From: a virus
Strand: one strand, 5' to 3'
Length of the DNA stretch: 51,080 nucleotides
IMG/VR virus record: IMGVR_UViG_3300028844_002676
Location: 1 to 51,080 of that record
Shown: piece by piece, positions 40,842 through 48,443 of the stretch
Layout: each line of letters starts with the position of its first letter
Numbering within the stretch: position 1 is the stretch's first letter
The notes under the pieces: model-generated
What the model saw: the letters and a program-made list of their open reading frames with translations, nothing else
Databases searched by the model: none
Told to the model about the DNA's origin: nothing
Position numbers and translations under genes: made by a program

Positions 40842-41549
40842 ATGGCAAATAGAACTTTTAAAGTATATGGAGCAGGATATGATAGTGCAAGTTCAATAAA
40901 CTTAGTACTAACCATAGGCGGCTCTGAGGTGTTCAATGGTGCTGTCACAGTGGGTTCAACTAATGTATATGGTGCAGATATGACAGATTCTGAGTTGTGT
41001 ACATTTGATTTAGACGAATCAGTAACTGGAGATGTTGCATGGCAATCATCTATAACAGGTACTAGTGATGATTCAAAGATATGGATCAGTAAATTAGAAT
41101 GTAATCTAGTAGAACCAAACATGACCATAGCAAGATCATGGTTCCAAAGTATTAATGCTACACATTTAGCAAACGGCGGCGGAGATTTTACAGGTCTTAA
41201 GAACACAGCAGAAGAACAGACAAAAATGGCCACAGACATTGGCCAAACAAGACTTGATGCACAATCTTCAGGACTATATGATAGATTGGTGGCAGGCAAT
41301 GCTTTGATTCAAGGTGGTGACGGTTATTATGTTGTTAAAGCCAACGAATCAGGTGGCACATCTACAACTGCTTATCATGAATGTGCTCACGTATGGAGCA
41401 ATGGCGTTAAAGATGGGGAGGCATATGCTACACCTACAGGAGGATGGCCAAGACTGTCATCTGGCTCAACGTTGAATGCAACATTAACATTAGGTATTCC
41501 AACTTATGTGTATGAGAATCCAGCAGTAGTACATCCAGACGACGAATAA
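40842..41549 (+). CDS. Probable virion structural protein (beta-rich)
   Basis: 235 residues. RTFKVYGAGYDSASSINLVL and GSEVFNGAVTVG at the N-terminus suggest a jelly-roll or beta-sandwich domain, with a run of Thr/Ser/Gly beyond residue 20; WISKLECNLVEPN and FTGLKNTAEEQTKMATDIG form a middle linker; the C-terminal half, YDRLVAGNALIQGGDGYYVV, may be a second beta domain. No enzymatic motifs. A late box and a strong terminator make it a one-gene late unit, as expected for an abundant decoration, fibre or head protein. Specific identity unknown. Confidence 0.55.
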   Translation: MANRTFKVYGAGYDSASSINLVLTIGGSEVFNGAVTVGSTNVYGADMTDSELCTFDLDESVTGDVAWQSSITGTSDDSKIWISKLECNLVEPNMTIARSWFQSINATHLANGGGDFTGLKNTAEEQTKMATDIGQTRLDAQSSGLYDRLVAGNALIQGGDGYYVVKANESGGTSTTAYHECAHVWSNGVKDGEAYATPTGGWPRLSSGSTLNATLTLGIPTYVYENPAVVHPDDE

Positions 41550-41570
41550 GACTTCTTTTCAGATCTTACT

Positions 41571-41597
41571 AAAAAAGGCACTACGGTGCCTTTTTTT
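41571..41597 (+). terminator. Rho-independent terminator after 41549
   Basis: A-run, GGCAC / GTGCC stem with loop TACG, T-run. The same stem as the terminator after gp18, differing only in the loop. Confidence 0.85.
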
Positions 41598-41604
41598 ATG
41601 ACCT

Positions 41605-41620
41605 GTTGCAAAAATACAAC
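41605..41620 (+). repeat. 16-bp regulatory-looking repeat, copy 1
   Basis: GTTGCAAAAATACAAC, followed by AC, identical to the copy at 42382-42397. Its ends (GTTG / CAAC) are inverted repeats. It precedes a promoter by 46 bases. The 182 bases between 41550 and 41731 hold only this box, the terminator and the promoter. Confidence 0.7.
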
Positions 41621-41666
41621 ACTGAAAAATTAATTTAAAAAAGATTGAAAATAATGGTTTTTTTGG

Positions 41667-41695
41667 TTGACCTATGGATGCAATACCTATATACT
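41667..41695 (+). promoter_or_regulatory. Sigma70-type promoter for the gene at 41732
   Basis: TTGACC, 17 bases, TATACT. The leader (ATGTTAAGCAATAA, AAAGGAG) is nearly the same as that of the promoter at 42425-42453. Confidence 0.6.
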
Positions 41696-41731
41696 CATAG
41701 TATGTTAAGCAATAAAAATAAAGGAGCAAAC

Positions 41732-41992
41732 ATGCAAAACAAAATTGATTTCATTTCAGCATACAACGGTAAGTTAGAACTACACGCAAAGTCACAAGTA
41801 GTTGTTAAATCATCAGACATTAAAACATTGATACAAACAGTATTAAAGCACAAGTTGGCTCATACTGTATTAAAGTCTTCATCTATAGACTTTGCCAGTG
41901 AGTATGGTTTTAACACTAATAGAGATGCTATGGATATGTGGTTAGACATAGTAAGAGAGTATAATGCAATTGAAAACAAAGTGTTTGGGTAA
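41732..41992 (+). CDS. Small early protein, unknown
   Basis: 86 residues from the ATG behind AAAGGAG; a longer reading would start upstream of the promoter. Sequence MQNKIDFISAYNGKLELHAK, then VVVKSSDIKTLIQTVLKHKL and a helical tail DAMDMWLDIVREYNA. Alpha/beta, without known motifs. The N-terminal MQN and the promoter-leader cassette are shared with the AAA ATPase gene at 42499, so both may be co-regulated early genes. No function assigned. Confidence 0.6.
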   Translation: MQNKIDFISAYNGKLELHAKSQVVVKSSDIKTLIQTVLKHKLAHTVLKSSSIDFASEYGFNTNRDAMDMWLDIVREYNAIENKVFG

Positions 41993-42019
41993 TTCAATAA
42001 AATAATAATAGGAGTGATT

Positions 42020-42382
42020 ATGATAAAAGATATTAAAGTAAATTCAGAAAAGATGTTACAAGCAATATTTGATAAAGCACATTATGAGGCTGAAAAAGCA
42101 ATGGACTATGCTTTAAAAAAGTGGAGAATAGAAAATCCTGATAATGTAGGTGGTGGATATCACGAGCCAATGTATTGTGGATTTGCCTGGGTAAACATTG
42201 AAGTAAATGGTGCTACTAAATTAGGTAGATTAATGAAGAAGATGGGTATTGATCGAAGAGTTGGTAATCCAGGTGGATACAGAGGTCAAAGCATGGATAT
42301 CAGAGAAGTTGGTGCAGAAAAATTTGTAGAAGTTATGAGAGCAAACAACTTTCATGCACATGCATATAGCAGAGCAGACTAG
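42020..42382 (+). CDS. Conserved phage protein with SMDIRE..A...F..V motif
   Basis: 120 residues from ATG 42020, with TAGGAG just upstream. The region NVGGGYHEPMYCGFAWVNI and the end GQSMDIREVGAEKFVEVMRA with HAHAYSRAD match a small conserved phage family (pattern CGFAWV ... SMD.kEaGA.aF..vLr..g....y.SR.D). Two cysteine/His-rich spots are present, but no enzymatic assignment is known to me. It follows the early gene at 41732 with a 27-base gap and so is probably in the same early transcript. It ends just before the second copy of the 16-bp box. Confidence 0.65.
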   Translation: MIKDIKVNSEKMLQAIFDKAHYEAEKAMDYALKKWRIENPDNVGGGYHEPMYCGFAWVNIEVNGATKLGRLMKKMGIDRRVGNPGGYRGQSMDIREVGAEKFVEVMRANNFHAHAYSRAD

Positions 42383-42397
42383 TTGCAAAAATACAAC
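42382..42397 (+). repeat. 16-bp regulatory-looking repeat, copy 2
   Basis: Identical to 41605-41620. It abuts a hairpin and lies 27 bases before a strong promoter. Confidence 0.7.
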
Positions 42398-42425
42398 ACC
42401 CCTAAAAATAATTTATTTTAGGGGT
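42398..42425 (+). terminator. Hairpin overlapping the next promoter
   Basis: ACCCCTAAAA / TTTTAGGGGT, a perfect 10-bp stem with an eight-base AT loop. It probably ends the transcript from 41667. Its right arm touches the -35 box at 42425, so DNA-level regulation is possible. Confidence 0.6.
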
Positions 42426-42453
42426 TGACCATTAGACTGTACTACTATATAAT
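42425..42453 (+). promoter_or_regulatory. Strong sigma70-type promoter for the AAA ATPase gene
   Basis: TTGACC, 17 bases, consensus TATAAT. The leader repeats the ATGTTAGGCAATAA / AAAAGGAG elements of the 41667 promoter. Confidence 0.72.
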
Positions 42454-42498
42454 CATATTATGTTAGGCAATAAGTTAGGAAACAAAAAAGGAGCGATT

Positions 42499-43326
42499 AT
42501 GCAAAACACACAAAAAACAATAAAATTTCAAAAAGAAACTGATGATCAAGTCATAGAAAGAATCTCAAAAAGATTTAAGATTTTAGACGACATGACTAAT
42601 GCTACAATCAGAGGCGATATCAAAGCCATGATAGTAGTTGGCCCTCCAGGTGTTGGTAAGTCATATGGCGTAGAAACACAATTAGAAAAAGCATCATTGA
42701 TGCATGATTTGTCAGGTCATAGAAGACCATACGAAGTAGTCAAGGGTGCAATGAGTGCCATTGGTTTATACTGTAAGTTACATGAGTATAAGAAGTCAGA
42801 CAACGTATTGGTGTTTGATGATTGTGATTCAGTGTTACAAGACGAATTATCACTGAACATACTAAAGGCCGCATTGGATTCTAAGAAAGATAGAAGAATT
42901 TGTTGGAACACTGATTCGTACAAGTTAAGAAACGAAGGTGTGCCTGATTCATTTACTTTCAGGGGATCTGCAATTTTCATAACTAATATTAACTTTGAAA
43001 ATGTAAAGTCTAAGAAGTTACAAGATCATTTAAGTGCAGTGCATTCAAGATGCCATTACTTAGATCTAACATTAGACACTGCAAGAGATAAGTTATTGAG
43101 AATTAAACAGATTGCAGGCACAGGTGCTCTTTATCAGGATTATGACTTTTCCAAAGAGCAAGTTCAAGAACAACTAGACTATCTTGAGTCCAACAAAGAT
43201 AGACTAAACGAGTTAAGCCTGAGGATGGCACTGAAGATCGCAGATCTAAGAAAAGTGTCAAACACAGGTTGGAAGGAATTGGCGGACGTCACTTGTATGA
43301 GAAGACGTGTCAATACTGCCGGATAG
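42499..43326 (+). CDS. AAA-type ATPase
   Basis: 275 residues starting at the ATG behind AAAAGGAG. Walker A VGPPGVGKSYGVE (residues 47-59), Walker B NVLVFDDCDSVL (residues 102-113), sensor-like IFITNINFEN and a helical C-terminal lid with RDKLLRIKQIAG. This is a single-domain AAA+ ATPase related to phage proteins with predicted roles in DNA replication or RecA-like regulation; it does not match gp44 clamp loader (no RFC box) or gp41. Early promoter. The end TCMRRRVNTAG is near a long hairpin region before uvsW. Function unassigned beyond ATP hydrolysis. Confidence 0.75.
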   Translation: MQNTQKTIKFQKETDDQVIERISKRFKILDDMTNATIRGDIKAMIVVGPPGVGKSYGVETQLEKASLMHDLSGHRRPYEVVKGAMSAIGLYCKLHEYKKSDNVLVFDDCDSVLQDELSLNILKAALDSKKDRRICWNTDSYKLRNEGVPDSFTFRGSAIFITNINFENVKSKKLQDHLSAVHSRCHYLDLTLDTARDKLLRIKQIAGTGALYQDYDFSKEQVQEQLDYLESNKDRLNELSLRMALKIADLRKVSNTGWKELADVTCMRRRVNTAG

Positions 43327-43357
43327 TTTTCGCTCCTAACATTTTCTATTCGGTTAG

Positions 43358-43395
43358 AAAAGGTATACTTTCACTCCAATTTTAGTATACCTTTT
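43358..43395 (+). terminator. 12-bp perfect inverted repeat with T-run
   Basis: AAAAGGTATACT and AGTATACCTTTT around a 14-base loop. It fits a terminator in both directions and lies just before the uvsW promoter. Confidence 0.65.
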
Positions 43396-43406
43396 CACTA
43401 CGACAT

Positions 43407-43414
43407 GCTATAAT
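43407..43414 (+). promoter_or_regulatory. Extended -10 promoter of uvsW
   Basis: TGC followed by TATAAT (43409-43414), then six bases to the ATG. No Shine-Dalgarno, so a leaderless mRNA is likely. The -35 region is weak and lies inside the upstream hairpin. Confidence 0.5.
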
Positions 43415-43420
43415 TAAACA

Positions 43421-44881
43421 ATGAAACAATGTAATATCATAGTCAAAGACGAAGTAAACATCAAGATAGACGGTCTTGATCTGGACACCCGTAAGACTTT
43501 GACCAACATGTTCAAATATGAAGTGCCAGGTGCTAGGTATATGCCAGCAGTGAGATTGGGCAGATGGGATGGCAAAGTAGGATTCTTTCAATTGGGAGGA
43601 TCATCATATGTGAATTTGTTATCAGAAATTATTCCTGTGTTAGAAAAAGATCATTATGACATTGATGTCACAGACACAAGAACGTACTCAACCACATATG
43701 CATTTGAATCAGTCAACGAACAATCATATGCTCATTATCAATGGCCACCCAAACATCCTTCAGCAGGCGAACCTATTGTGTTGAGAGATTATCAAGTGGA
43801 AGTGATCAACAAGTTTATGGAAAATCCACAATGCATACAAGAAGTGGCCACAGGTGCAGGTAAAACTTTGATCACGGCAGTGTTATCACATAGATGTGAA
43901 GCACATGGTCGTACCATTGTGATTGTGCCCAACAAATCATTGGTCACACAAACAGAAGCAGACTACATCAACATGGGATTAGATGTAGGTGTGTTCTTTG
44001 GTGATCGCAAAGAGTTTGGCAAAACACACACCATATGCACATGGCAATCATTGAACGTGCTAATGAAACGTACCAGAGCCAAAGACATTGATATCACCAT
44101 AGATGAGTTTTTACATGATGTGGTATGTGTGATGGTAGATGAAGTACACATGGCCAAAGCAGATGCACTCAGAACATTGCTCACAGGACCCATGAGTCAC
44201 ATACCCATACGTTGGGGACTCACAGGCACAGTGCCTAAGGAACAATACGAGTTTATGAGTTTACGTTGTTCGTTAGGAGATGTCATAGGCAGACTGTCAG
44301 CATCTGAACTACAACAAGAAGGTGTGTTAGCAAACTGTCATGTCAACGTGGTGCAATTACAGGACCACAAAGAATATAGATCATATCAAGACGAACTCAG
44401 GTATTTGTTGGCCACAGAAGACCGTATGTCATACATTGCCAAACTCATAGATTCAATCAAAGATTCCGGCAACACATTGATTCTAGTAGATCGTATTGCG
44501 GCCGGACAATTAATAAATAGCAAGATAAAAGGATCCACCTTTATTTCGGGAGGTACGAAAAATGTTGATCGTAAAGAAAATTATGAACGTGTTAGTGACG
44601 GGGATGGACTGGTGCTTATTGCGACCTATGGTGTTGCTAGTGTTGGTATCAATATTCCTCGTGTGTTTAATCTTGTCCTTATTGAACCCGGCAAATCATT
44701 TGTTAGGGTTATACAAAGTATTGGCAGGGGCATACGGAAGGCTCAAGACAAAGATTTTGTTCAAATCTGGGATATAACATCCACTTGTAAGTTTGCCAAA
44801 AGGCATTTAACTAAACGCAAGGCTTTTTATAGAGAAGCCAATTATCCGTTCACTGTGGAGAAAACAGAATGGCAGGAATAA
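43421..44881 (+). CDS. uvsW: UvsW helicase
   Basis: 486 residues (T4 UvsW 503). Superfamily 2 helicase that branch-migrates recombination intermediates and unwinds R-loops at the switch to recombination-dependent replication. N-terminal region RLGRWDGKVGFFQLGG is typical; helicase motifs follow: LRDYQVEVINKF (Q-like), VATGAGKTLITA (I, residues 143-154), VPNKSLV (Ia), MVDEVHMAKA (II, residues 239-248), WGLTGTVPKEQ (III), LVDRIAAG, FISGG, ATYGVASVGINIPR (V) and IQSIGRGIRK (VI). Intact. The predicted leaderless start makes it unusual. It overlaps the next gene by 13 bases. Confidence 0.93.
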   Translation: MKQCNIIVKDEVNIKIDGLDLDTRKTLTNMFKYEVPGARYMPAVRLGRWDGKVGFFQLGGSSYVNLLSEIIPVLEKDHYDIDVTDTRTYSTTYAFESVNEQSYAHYQWPPKHPSAGEPIVLRDYQVEVINKFMENPQCIQEVATGAGKTLITAVLSHRCEAHGRTIVIVPNKSLVTQTEADYINMGLDVGVFFGDRKEFGKTHTICTWQSLNVLMKRTRAKDIDITIDEFLHDVVCVMVDEVHMAKADALRTLLTGPMSHIPIRWGLTGTVPKEQYEFMSLRCSLGDVIGRLSASELQQEGVLANCHVNVVQLQDHKEYRSYQDELRYLLATEDRMSYIAKLIDSIKDSGNTLILVDRIAAGQLINSKIKGSTFISGGTKNVDRKENYERVSDGDGLVLIATYGVASVGINIPRVFNLVLIEPGKSFVRVIQSIGRGIRKAQDKDFVQIWDITSTCKFAKRHLTKRKAFYREANYPFTVEKTEWQE

Positions 44882-45525
44882 CATATCTAAACTTGCCTAT
44901 TATTGAACCAGGCTTAACGCAAAAACTCATTGAAGAAGGATTAAAAATTCCTAACTATACTATGCCTGGCAATTTTGAGGCTCAGTTGCATGGTCGTCCA
45001 GGCATAACTAATTCCAATACAGACAACTGGGGTGCTTCATTGAAGCAAAATTACAGAGGTGAAGTAGCAGATGGTAGTATATATAAGTTACCACAACAAT
45101 GTGTGGATGACTTAATTGAACAGTTTCAGCCATATTTCAAACATGATATTTTCCCCACACTGGTTAAATTTCATAACAATACAGGCGAACCCATGGGAGA
45201 CTGTGGTCCGCATTGCGATGCTTGGAGAACTGTTGGTATCAATTACCATTTACAATTAGGTGGAGAAAATGTTATAACTTGTTCGTATGCTCAAACTAGA
45301 AAAGATTGGAGTAATTTGTTAACAGATGGCGAAAACGCAAAATATAATGATGTTGATTTGTTGTGTGAGCATCATGTACCTGCTAACACGTGGCATGTGT
45401 TAGATGTACAGAGATATCATGCAGTACACAATGTTGAACATGATAGAATTTTTGTATCATTAGCATATGCAGAACAAATACCTTATCGTGACTTTTTAAA
45501 ACAATACAGTGATTTAATTATATGA
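44869..45525 (+). CDS. 2OG-Fe(II)-oxygenase-like protein, paralogue 1
   Basis: 218 residues. CGPHCDAWRTVGINYHLQ supplies H-x-D (His115, Asp117), and RYHAVHNVEHDRIFVSLAY supplies the distal His (184 or 187) and Arg193, the arrangement of Fe(II)/2-oxoglutarate dioxygenases of the cupin fold. The next gene encodes a relative with the same plan. Overlap of 13 bases with uvsW and four bases (ATGA) with the next gene. Likely hydroxylates a small molecule or a nucleobase/sugar; target unknown. The N-terminal MAGITYLNLPIIEPGL is also shared with the second copy. Confidence 0.62.
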   Translation: MAGITYLNLPIIEPGLTQKLIEEGLKIPNYTMPGNFEAQLHGRPGITNSNTDNWGASLKQNYRGEVADGSIYKLPQQCVDDLIEQFQPYFKHDIFPTLVKFHNNTGEPMGDCGPHCDAWRTVGINYHLQLGGENVITCSYAQTRKDWSNLLTDGENAKYNDVDLLCEHHVPANTWHVLDVQRYHAVHNVEHDRIFVSLAYAEQIPYRDFLKQYSDLII

Positions 45526-46175
45526 ACTCAGGAATAACATATTTAGATTTACCTAAACTGGATCAATCATTGCATGATCGTTTGGTTCAAGTAGCAGACA
45601 ACATGCCCACGCAACCTGCTGAAACAGACTGGGTGTCTAACTATCATGGATACAGAAACTTAGACTTTTCGTACACTGATAATTTTGGCAAAGGCAAACA
45701 ACGTGATGGAGAAACAGGCACAATACCTTGGGACATCATTGAAGAATTACGTGAGCAGTTTCGACCTTACTTTGGTACAGTGTATCCATCTATCATACAA
45801 TTTGTAAACTCTGAACCTACACAAGGCCCCACACATGCTGGGCCACATTGTGATATGTTTAGACCTGTAGGGTTAAACTATCAATTACGTGCTGGTGGAT
45901 CTGATGTAGTTACTAGATTTTTTACAGAAACCAGAAGAGAACCAGATAAAACATTGATACAATCAGAACACGAAAGAGAAGAGAATTTACAAGTACACAA
46001 AGAATATTCTGTGCCCATAGCCACATGGCATGTGGTAGAAACACAGAGATTTCATATGGTAGCCAATGTAGAAACTAAAAGATCAGTGTTGGCATTGGTA
46101 CTAGAAGATTTACAACTAACTTATCAAACATTCTGCGATAGGTACAAACATTTAATAATTAAGGATCCTACATGA
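45522..46175 (+). CDS. 2OG-Fe(II)-oxygenase-like protein, paralogue 2
   Basis: 217 residues, the same length and plan as its upstream neighbour: GITYLDLPKLDQSL at the N-terminus, a FRPYFGTVYPSIIQF middle, GPHCDMFRPVGLNYQL (His109, Asp111) and QRFHMVANVETKRSVLAL (His178, Arg187). Sequence identity with the neighbour is moderate and confined to these blocks, so the duplication is old. Overlaps the glutathione S-transferase-like gene by four bases. The pair could act on related substrates or as a heterodimer; this is speculation. Confidence 0.62.
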   Translation: MNSGITYLDLPKLDQSLHDRLVQVADNMPTQPAETDWVSNYHGYRNLDFSYTDNFGKGKQRDGETGTIPWDIIEELREQFRPYFGTVYPSIIQFVNSEPTQGPTHAGPHCDMFRPVGLNYQLRAGGSDVVTRFFTETRREPDKTLIQSEHEREENLQVHKEYSVPIATWHVVETQRFHMVANVETKRSVLALVLEDLQLTYQTFCDRYKHLIIKDPT

Positions 46176-46795
46176 TATTATATAACTTTGCGACAGCACC
46201 CAATGGACTGAGAGTCAATATTTTTGTCCGAGAAAAAGGATTGACTATTCCTACTAAGAATGTGAATTTATTGAAATTAGAAAATCACTCTGAAGAAATA
46301 CAAGCATTGAATCCAGCAGGCACTGTGCCTTTTTTAAAACTAGATAACATAGTGATCACAGAGTCTATGGCTATATGTAGATACTTAGAAGCCAGATATC
46401 CAGATGTTCCTATGTTTGGCATAGAACCTGAAGAGCAAGGTATCATTGAAGCCATAAGACGCAGAGTAGAGTTTGAAGGATTGCTAATGGTATCAGATCA
46501 ATTGAGAAACAGTTCCCCATTTTTCAAAGACAGAGCATTGCCTGGCAAAAAAGGTGTGCCACAAATTGCTGAATTGGCTGAAAGAGGTGCAAAACAAGTA
46601 AACAAGTTCTTAGAGTGGGTAGACGAGCATCTATCAAACAATGAGTACATGGCAGGGGATAAATTTTCTATTGCAGATATTGACACATATGTTACAATAG
46701 ATACAATGAAGATGATTAAGGTATATCCTGATCAACAAAATATAACACAATGGATGACAAGGATGCAACAAAGACCAGCATTCAATAAGGATTAA
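46172..46795 (+). CDS. Glutathione S-transferase
   Basis: 207 residues, the usual GST length. The thioredoxin-fold N-terminal domain reads MILYNFATAPNGLRVNIFVR, then NPAGTVPFLKLDN (the cis-Pro of the family in TVPFL) and ITESMAICRYLEARYP (the ES glutathione-binding pair). The all-helical C-terminal domain has a family-typical FSIADIDTYVTIDTM motif near residue 165. No frameshift. It forms one operon with two oxygenase-like genes and a conserved phage gene. GST genes are unusual in phages; it may conjugate glutathione to reactive products or act in redox defence. Catalytic Ser/Tyr near residue 4-10 is not certain (Tyr4 is the best candidate). Confidence 0.88.
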   Translation: MILYNFATAPNGLRVNIFVREKGLTIPTKNVNLLKLENHSEEIQALNPAGTVPFLKLDNIVITESMAICRYLEARYPDVPMFGIEPEEQGIIEAIRRRVEFEGLLMVSDQLRNSSPFFKDRALPGKKGVPQIAELAERGAKQVNKFLEWVDEHLSNNEYMAGDKFSIADIDTYVTIDTMKMIKVYPDQQNITQWMTRMQQRPAFNKD

Positions 46796-46799
46796 ACAC

Positions 46800-47300
46800 A
46801 TGAGAATATTGACGTTAGATAATATCAAATACGAATTAGATGTATTACCAGAACAAGTAGATGACATGAGGTTTTCAGTGATGGATAATTCAGATCCTGC
46901 TAATCCAGATCATCTTTGGATTCCATTGATATTTTTGGAATCATTTAATTCGCCAGCATTGGTATTAAACATTGGAAAACACACTATCAAAATGCCCATG
47001 GATTGGCAAATACTCATAGGTGAACCTGAAGTAGGCAACCTTGAAGTATTACCTTTAACTGCTATCAATGACAGAGGATTCAAAGCATATAACTTTAATC
47101 CGTTAACAGGCTTTCGACCAGACTTCCTTGACATTGAAATAGTTGATGTGTATAATGATGTTAACTGGTACTGTCCTAAACTAAAAAACGGACAACTGTT
47201 GACAGTGCCATTACAAGACAAGGAAAAACCAGACTGTGTGTATTTTGTCAAGGAAATATCCAGAAACTGTGAAGTAGTACAATATGATAAAATATTTTAA
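46800..47300 (+). CDS. Conserved marine T4-like protein, unknown
   Basis: 166 residues. The blocks DWQILIGEPEVGNLEVLPLT, INDRGFKAYNFNPLTGFRP and WYCPKLKNGQLLTVPL are very well conserved in marine T4-like phages in my recollection, with an end CVYFVKEISRNCEVVQY. No catalytic or metal motif is visible; predicted all-beta. It adjoins the gp62-like gene by a one-base overlap (TAATG), so a replication or transcription link is reasonable. Function unknown. Confidence 0.6.
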   Translation: MRILTLDNIKYELDVLPEQVDDMRFSVMDNSDPANPDHLWIPLIFLESFNSPALVLNIGKHTIKMPMDWQILIGEPEVGNLEVLPLTAINDRGFKAYNFNPLTGFRPDFLDIEIVDVYNDVNWYCPKLKNGQLLTVPLQDKEKPDCVYFVKEISRNCEVVQYDKIF

Positions 47301-47779
47301 TGCCACAAGATAAATCATCACCATTACACATCAGTAATGAGATGCGAGGATTAGATGCCAAAGATCGTGCATACTATGATAGATTCACTGATGAAGAAAA
47401 GAAACAGTTTTCCACATATCTGATGTTGAGATACGCGGCTTCTGTGGGTGGATCAGATGAACTACAAGCATACTATCTAATGGCATGTAACAAATACATG
47501 AACAAACACTTTTTTGATTTAAACAAACACCCAAAACTGCAATGGTTAATGGCCACCGCAGTGTCACCGGGTATGGGCAATCAGTTTCATTATTGGTTGG
47601 CCGCAAAAAAGAAAGAAGGTAAGTCAACCAACAAAGAACGCAAGGTCATACAAAATTTATTTCCAAACATGAAGTCAGATGAAATAGATTTGTTTTTACA
47701 ATACAACGATAAGAAAGCCATTAAGGCATTGGTCAAAGAATATGGATGGGACGACAAAAGAATCAAAGCAGACTTATAA
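47300..47779 (+). CDS. gp62: Clamp-loader small subunit gp62-like
   Basis: 159 residues (T4 gp62 187). With gp44 it loads the sliding clamp. Family-like blocks: YYDRFTDEEKKQFSTYLMLR, MACNKYMNKHFFDLNKHPKL, WLMATAVSPGMGNQFHYWLA and KERKVIQNLFPNM, ending EYGWDDKRIKADL. The KKEGKS...ER region and the WDDKRIK end are recurrent in marine gp62. No gp44 gene is in the window, so the usual 44-62 pair is separated or lies beyond. The zinc-finger gene overlaps its end by 38 bases in another frame. Confidence 0.6.
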   Translation: MPQDKSSPLHISNEMRGLDAKDRAYYDRFTDEEKKQFSTYLMLRYAASVGGSDELQAYYLMACNKYMNKHFFDLNKHPKLQWLMATAVSPGMGNQFHYWLAAKKKEGKSTNKERKVIQNLFPNMKSDEIDLFLQYNDKKAIKALVKEYGWDDKRIKADL

Positions 47780-48443
47780 GTGCAAGTACTGTGAACGAGA
47801 ATTCAGGCGAGAGTCTACTCTGGCAGTGCATGTCTGTGAACAGAAAAAGAGACATCAAAACAAAGGCACTCCTGCTTCACGTATTGCATACAAGAACTAC
47901 ATAAACTTTTATGAAATGACACAAGGATCTGCTAAGACCAAAACATTTGAAGACTTTGTGACATCAGCATATTACAAAGCATTCTTCAAGTTTGGCACAT
48001 ATTGTGTCAACGCCAGAGTAATTAATTCAGAACGTTTTGCTGAATGGTTGCTGAAGAACAACAAACGCATAGACTATTGGGGATCAGATAAACTGTATGA
48101 GGAATGGCTCAAAGACTACATATTCAGAGAGCCAGGTGGTGATGCCATGACCAGAGCATTAGAAACAGGTATTGCATATGCAGAACAAACCAATACACCA
48201 CAAGAACATTTTCTAAGACATGGCAACGCCAACAAGATATGTCATATGATTACCACAGGCAGAATCACTGGATGGACTATATTCTGTTGTGATTCAGGAC
48301 ATGAGTTTGTGCAATCGTTGAATGAAGAACAGTTACAAATTGTGTATGAGTTTATCAATCCAGATCGTTGGCAACAGATATTACGAGATTATCCAGGTGA
48401 CACAGAATACAATAGAGAAATGTTAAGTAAGGCAGGATGGTAA
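47742..48443 (+). CDS. C2H2-type zinc-finger protein between gp62-like and DnaE-like genes
   Basis: 233 residues. Residues 10-37 carry a zinc finger: CKYCEREFRRESTLAVHVCE with a following Lys/Arg/His-rich linker (KKRHQNK). The rest has conserved aromatic and helical blocks: FYEMTQGSAKTKTFEDFVTS, AYYKAFFKFGTYCVNARVI, FAEWLLKNNKRIDYWGSD and HMITTGRITGWTIF. I recognise this as a conserved marine T4-like gene of unknown role. Its position suggests a replication or late-transcription accessory. The start overlaps the previous gene and no alternative ATG is available. TAATG overlap to the DnaE-like gene. Confidence 0.62.
   Translation: MDGTTKESKQTYKCKYCEREFRRESTLAVHVCEQKKRHQNKGTPASRIAYKNYINFYEMTQGSAKTKTFEDFVTSAYYKAFFKFGTYCVNARVINSERFAEWLLKNNKRIDYWGSDKLYEEWLKDYIFREPGGDAMTRALETGIAYAEQTNTPQEHFLRHGNANKICHMITTGRITGWTIFCCDSGHEFVQSLNEEQLQIVYEFINPDRWQQILRDYPGDTEYNREMLSKAGW

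Noticed and set aside
41645-41731. Longer N-terminus for the early protein at 41732
   Set aside because: It would start upstream of the -35 box; the real ATG has AAAGGAG in front.
43421-44881. UvsW as a restriction-system helicase
   Set aside because: No methylase or specificity subunit nearby, and the N-terminal block and motif order match T4 UvsW.
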